A DNA stretch of 64,000 nucleotides from Vicinamibacterales bacterium (GTDB lineage Bacteria > Acidobacteriota > Vicinamibacteria > Vicinamibacterales > UBA8438): positions 1 to 64,000 of the forward strand of contig CATQHX010000003.1 in assembly GCA_958296065.1 (NCBI GenBank), written 5' to 3'. The translations under genes and the position numbers were made by a program. The number at the start of each line of letters is the position of its first letter. Position 1 is the stretch's first letter. Positions 61,781-64,000 of the stretch are shown in pieces. The notes beneath the pieces were generated by a model. The model saw only the letters and a program-made list of their open reading frames with translations, searched no databases and was not told the origin of the DNA.

Positions 61781-62165
61781 ATGCCTCTGATCGACCTGCT
61801 GCGCCCCGACCAGCGCGCCGCGCTGCGGCGCCTGCGCAAGAGAATCGCCAACCGCGAGAACATGCGCCGCTACCGTAGCGACCTCAACTACCTGCAGCTG
61901 TGTCCCGGCGTCGACCTGCCGCTCGACGCTGGCACCTGCGGCCGCCTGATCTGGCCCGAGAGCACCCGCTGCATGGCCTGCCGCAAGCGGCGCGACTGGC
62001 TCGTCCGGCACACGCTCAACCCCCGTCGAGGTCGCCCTGTCCGCGCTGCTCGACGGCGTCGATGCCGACCGCGCCGAGGCCGATGCCGGTGCCCCCGACG
62101 ACGACCACCCCGTCCCGCTGCTCGACGACCTGTCGGGACTCGGCGATCCCTGCCTGCGCTGGTAG
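61781..62165 (+). pseudogene. Small Cys-rich basic protein, copy 2, frameshifted
   Basis: Starts MPLIDLLRPDQRAALRRLRK and reads RIANRENMRRYRSDLNYLQL, CPGVDLPLDAGTCGRLIWPE, STRCMACRKRRDWLVRHTLN. Here CAACCCCCGTC has one more C than copy 1, and the next frame carries PVEVALSALLDGVDADRAEA to GLGDPCLRW. Same family as 859-1240 but with a different disabling indel. Family not recognised; basic N-terminus and four cysteines suggest a small nucleic-acid binding zinc protein. Confidence 0.6.
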
Positions 62166-62739
62166 CGCCGAAGACGCAACCGCCGCGGCGGACAACGCCG
62201 ACGCCAGGCGGGCGCCTTCGTCCAGCCCCGTGCTGAGCTGCCTGCGGCCACGGCCACGCATCGAGCGACGCCCCGGCACCCAGCAAGCGTTCAGTCACTC
62301 CCGCGCACGCCCGCCCGCGTCATCGCTCGGGCTCGACCGCGGGGACCGCGCATCGAGCCTGCGCCGGCGCACCGGTTGCTACAGGACCGCGGTGCGGGGG
62401 CGCCGGAAAGGCGGTCACTTGGCCGCCTTTCCGGCCGGCCACGCTCCCGCTGTCGTCGGCTTGACCACCCCGGACTTCCGCTTGTCCTTCAACCGATAGG
62501 GCGCCGGCGATGCCGCGGGAGAGGATGACGCGTCTGGTAGTGGCAAGATGAAAAGGGTGACTGCCGCGGCCGACCGTGCCAAGAAGCCCTTGCGGGCCAG
62601 CCGGAAGGCTGGCCCTCGTTCAACGAAAGCAAAGCGCAAGACTCTGGCGCGCCGCGCCGTTGTCGCGGATAACCTCGAGAGCACGGACGTGAGAACGATG
62701 CGACTCAGAAAGGCTCGACAAGCGGGGAGGCGTCCACAC
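62166..62739. other. No supported gene
   Basis: Frames on both strands are short and lack domains. A Lys/Arg-rich plus-strand frame begins at 62548 (MKRVTAAADRAKKPLRASRK) and could be a small basic protein or chance. It runs into the hairpin segment at 62740. Confidence 0.4.
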
Positions 62740-62825
62740 ACGACAGTTGCCGGGCGGGATTCGCACCCGCTGAGGAGCGGCGCCTTTCACGGCGCACTCG
62801 ATCACTGCCCTCTAAGCGTTTTGCG
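62740..62825 (-). other. Hairpin-rich segment, possible structured-RNA remnant
   Basis: On the minus strand two adjacent hairpins are predicted by eye: GCGCC-GTGAAA-GGCGC and GCGGG-TGCGAAT-CCCGC. The second resembles a tRNA T-arm, but no cloverleaf can be built around it. The phrase looks like one that recurs near mobile elements and could belong to an obligate mobile-element RNA. No associated protein is present. Confidence 0.3.
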
Positions 62826-62989
62826 GTGCCCGACGGTTGGCGCCCGACCAGCGGTCGCGAGCGGAGCCTCGGCGATGAGAAGGCGGAGCCTGAGCGGCCT
62901 GACGGCGCCGCCGGCCGGGCGCCGGAGCGGGAGCCGGCGCGGCCGGCGCCGGAGGTGGGCGAGGCCCCGCAGGCGGAGCAGGTGTCCGC

Positions 62990-63451
62990 GATGCGGGTTC
63001 CGCTGGCACCTGCTCCGGAACTGGAGCCGCCGCGTCGACGCCGGCGATACCGTCATCTGCCTCGGCGACGTCGCCCATCCGGATGCCTGGCGCGACGACC
63101 GCCTCGTGCTCGACCTGGCCGAATGCCCGGGCGAGCGACTCCTGGTCCTCGGCAATCACGACCGCGACGTTCCGGCACTGCGTCGAGCTGGTTTCCACAA
63201 GACCTGCCGGACCGCGTTGTGCGCCACCGATCCGCCGTTGGTGCTGACGCACATACCACTGCTTGAAGGTACCGGCCGGGGTCGTCAACGTCCACGGTCA
63301 CCTGCACCGGGCTGCCGGGCCGACCGACCGGCACGTCAACGTGTCGGTCGAGCACACCGACTACGCCCCCGTGGGACTGACGTACGTCCTCGAGCTTGCC
63401 TGCAGGCGCCCGGAACCGAGCGTCGCCACGCTACGGCTGGATTTGCCGTAG
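62990..63451 (+). pseudogene. Calcineurin-like metallophosphoesterase, truncated and frameshifted
   Basis: Reads RNWSRRVDAGDTVICLGDVA, HPDAW..., LLVLGNHDRDVPALRRAGF and PPLVLTHIPL, i.e. the GDVxH, GNHD and TH motifs that bind two metals. Just past LTHIPL a shift near 63265 leads to PAGVVNVHGHLHRAAGPTDR and NVSVEHTDYAP, the final GHLH motif. The first motif (DxH near the N-terminus) is absent; the 5' end is replaced by GC-rich filler. Cytoplasmic phosphoesterases of this type are common island passengers. Non-functional as it stands. Confidence 0.7.
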
Positions 63452-63548
63452 CAGCCGTCGGTCGGCGCACACCTCGTTCGGTCGTTGCGGCCAGCGTGCT
63501 CATCGTCAACGGCAAGCTCGACACGGTCGACGTGCTACTGTCCGCAGC

Positions 63549-63809
63549 GTGACCGCGGAAACCGCCGCAAGACCACGGCCGCTCCGCCTGACACAGGCCC
63601 GCATCGGCGACACGCTGCACGACGGCAACGGCATCCGGGTGGCGATCGTCAACGCCTTCACGACCGTGAATCCCGAGACCGAGGCGACCGTCCGCGCGGT
63701 CGACTACCTGGTCGTCGGTGCGATGGCTCCCGACCAGTTCCGCGTGTATTCGGACGACGAGCGCGATGTCGCCCGCTGGCGGCGCGTCGAGACGCCGGAG
63801 TCACCGTGA
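63549..63809 (+). CDS. Small protein of unknown function
   Basis: 86 aa with GTG start at 63549. It has a plausible beta-rich domain (LRLTQARIGDTLHDGNGIRV, AIVNAFTTVNPETEATVRAV, DYLVVGAMAPDQFRVYSDDE). Codon pattern looks genuine, but I do not recognise the family. It sits directly after the broken phosphoesterase. Confidence 0.45.
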   Translation: MTAETAARPRPLRLTQARIGDTLHDGNGIRVAIVNAFTTVNPETEATVRAVDYLVVGAMAPDQFRVYSDDERDVARWRRVETPESP

Positions 63810-64000
63810 TGCTGGATCAGTTTTGGACGCGTCGTACCCGAGCACGGCACCCACGTACACCTTCAAGCGGTTCAAGGCCGCCCTCGCCGAGGTGCGAGCC
63901 GAGATAGCTGGTCTCGACACGCGGCTCTCGATGGAGTTCTCGCCAGCGTTCGAACCCGAGATCCTTCCGGGCCGACTCCGGTAAAGATTCCGGTCGCCCC
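63810..64000 (+). other. Right edge, possible broken small gene
   Basis: Begins ATGCTGGATCAG directly after the previous stop, but only the neighbouring frame (TYTFKRFKAALAEVRAEIAG, LDTRLSMEFSPAFEPEILPG) looks protein-like, ending at about 63984. Possibly a frameshifted short gene. Confidence 0.3.

Noticed and set aside
62740..62825. tRNA gene on the minus strand
   Set aside because: Only a T-arm-like hairpin exists; no anticodon arm or acceptor pairing could be built, and the T-loop has G in place of the second T.

Overview
The window is GC-rich bacterial DNA, probably from an uncultivated Acidobacteriota (Vicinamibacteria-like). The pointers are a TonB-dependent receptor with an N-terminal carboxypeptidase-regulatory-like domain, a cytochrome c/PQQ dehydrogenase fusion, a DUF1800/DUF1501 pair, a fused two-domain FO synthase and a secreted protein type common in that phylum. 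The taxonomic call is an inference from gene content. No rRNA, CRISPR array or convincing intact tRNA was seen.

Region 1 (1-3.7 kb) is decayed mobile DNA: a frameshifted Cys-rich gene, a 24-bp perfect palindrome and an intact P4-type integrase. Region 2 (3.7-35.1 kb) is mostly intact, densely packed chromosome. It holds a PQQ dehydrogenase, a GT4 glycosyltransferase, an exported cupin, a two-gene operon of a 1517-aa STAND-type NTPase and an OLD-like ATPase/TOPRIM protein (a candidate defence system), a TonB receptor, a decaying vapBC locus with its operator, FO synthase (F420 pathway) with a membrane-anchored split-barrel protein, DUF1800/DUF1501, a panE-like reductase, a lipid/membrane gene cluster, cytidine deaminase, an RsbU/RsbV-like phosphatase and STAS pair, a Tat-exported dienelactone hydrolase and a lytic-transglycosylase-like lipoprotein.

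Region 3 (35.6-61.7 kb) is a large accessory island bracketed by two direct copies of an integrase plus AlpA-regulator module (the left integrase is intact, the right one is truncated). Inside it are: a 282-bp insertion with a 5-bp target duplication; a recombinase-trio (RIT-like) element with 32-bp terminal inverted repeats in which two of the three tyrosine recombinases are fused; an IS91-type transposase with a partner tyrosine recombinase; an RDD membrane protein; a broken ISAzo13-type transposase; a membrane-anchored J-domain protein; a membrane zinc-ribbon protein overlapping a DarT-like ADP-ribosyltransferase; an IS1634 element with 6-bp target duplications; a plasmid-type relaxase gene interrupted by two insertions; a SWIM zinc-finger/HTH protein; and a McrBC type IV restriction operon with an extra 58-aa two-helix membrane protein.

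The strongest candidate for something undescribed is at 51490-53555. An apparently transposase-like 541-aa gene lies in a 1876-bp unit with defined ends, and that unit is sandwiched head-to-tail between two identical 89-bp mini-units carrying the same ends. The whole array is flanked by a 6-bp duplication of the interrupted relaxase sequence. Region 4 (61.7-64 kb) is again decayed: a second copy of the Cys-rich gene with a different frameshift, a hairpin-rich segment and a truncated, frameshifted metallophosphoesterase.
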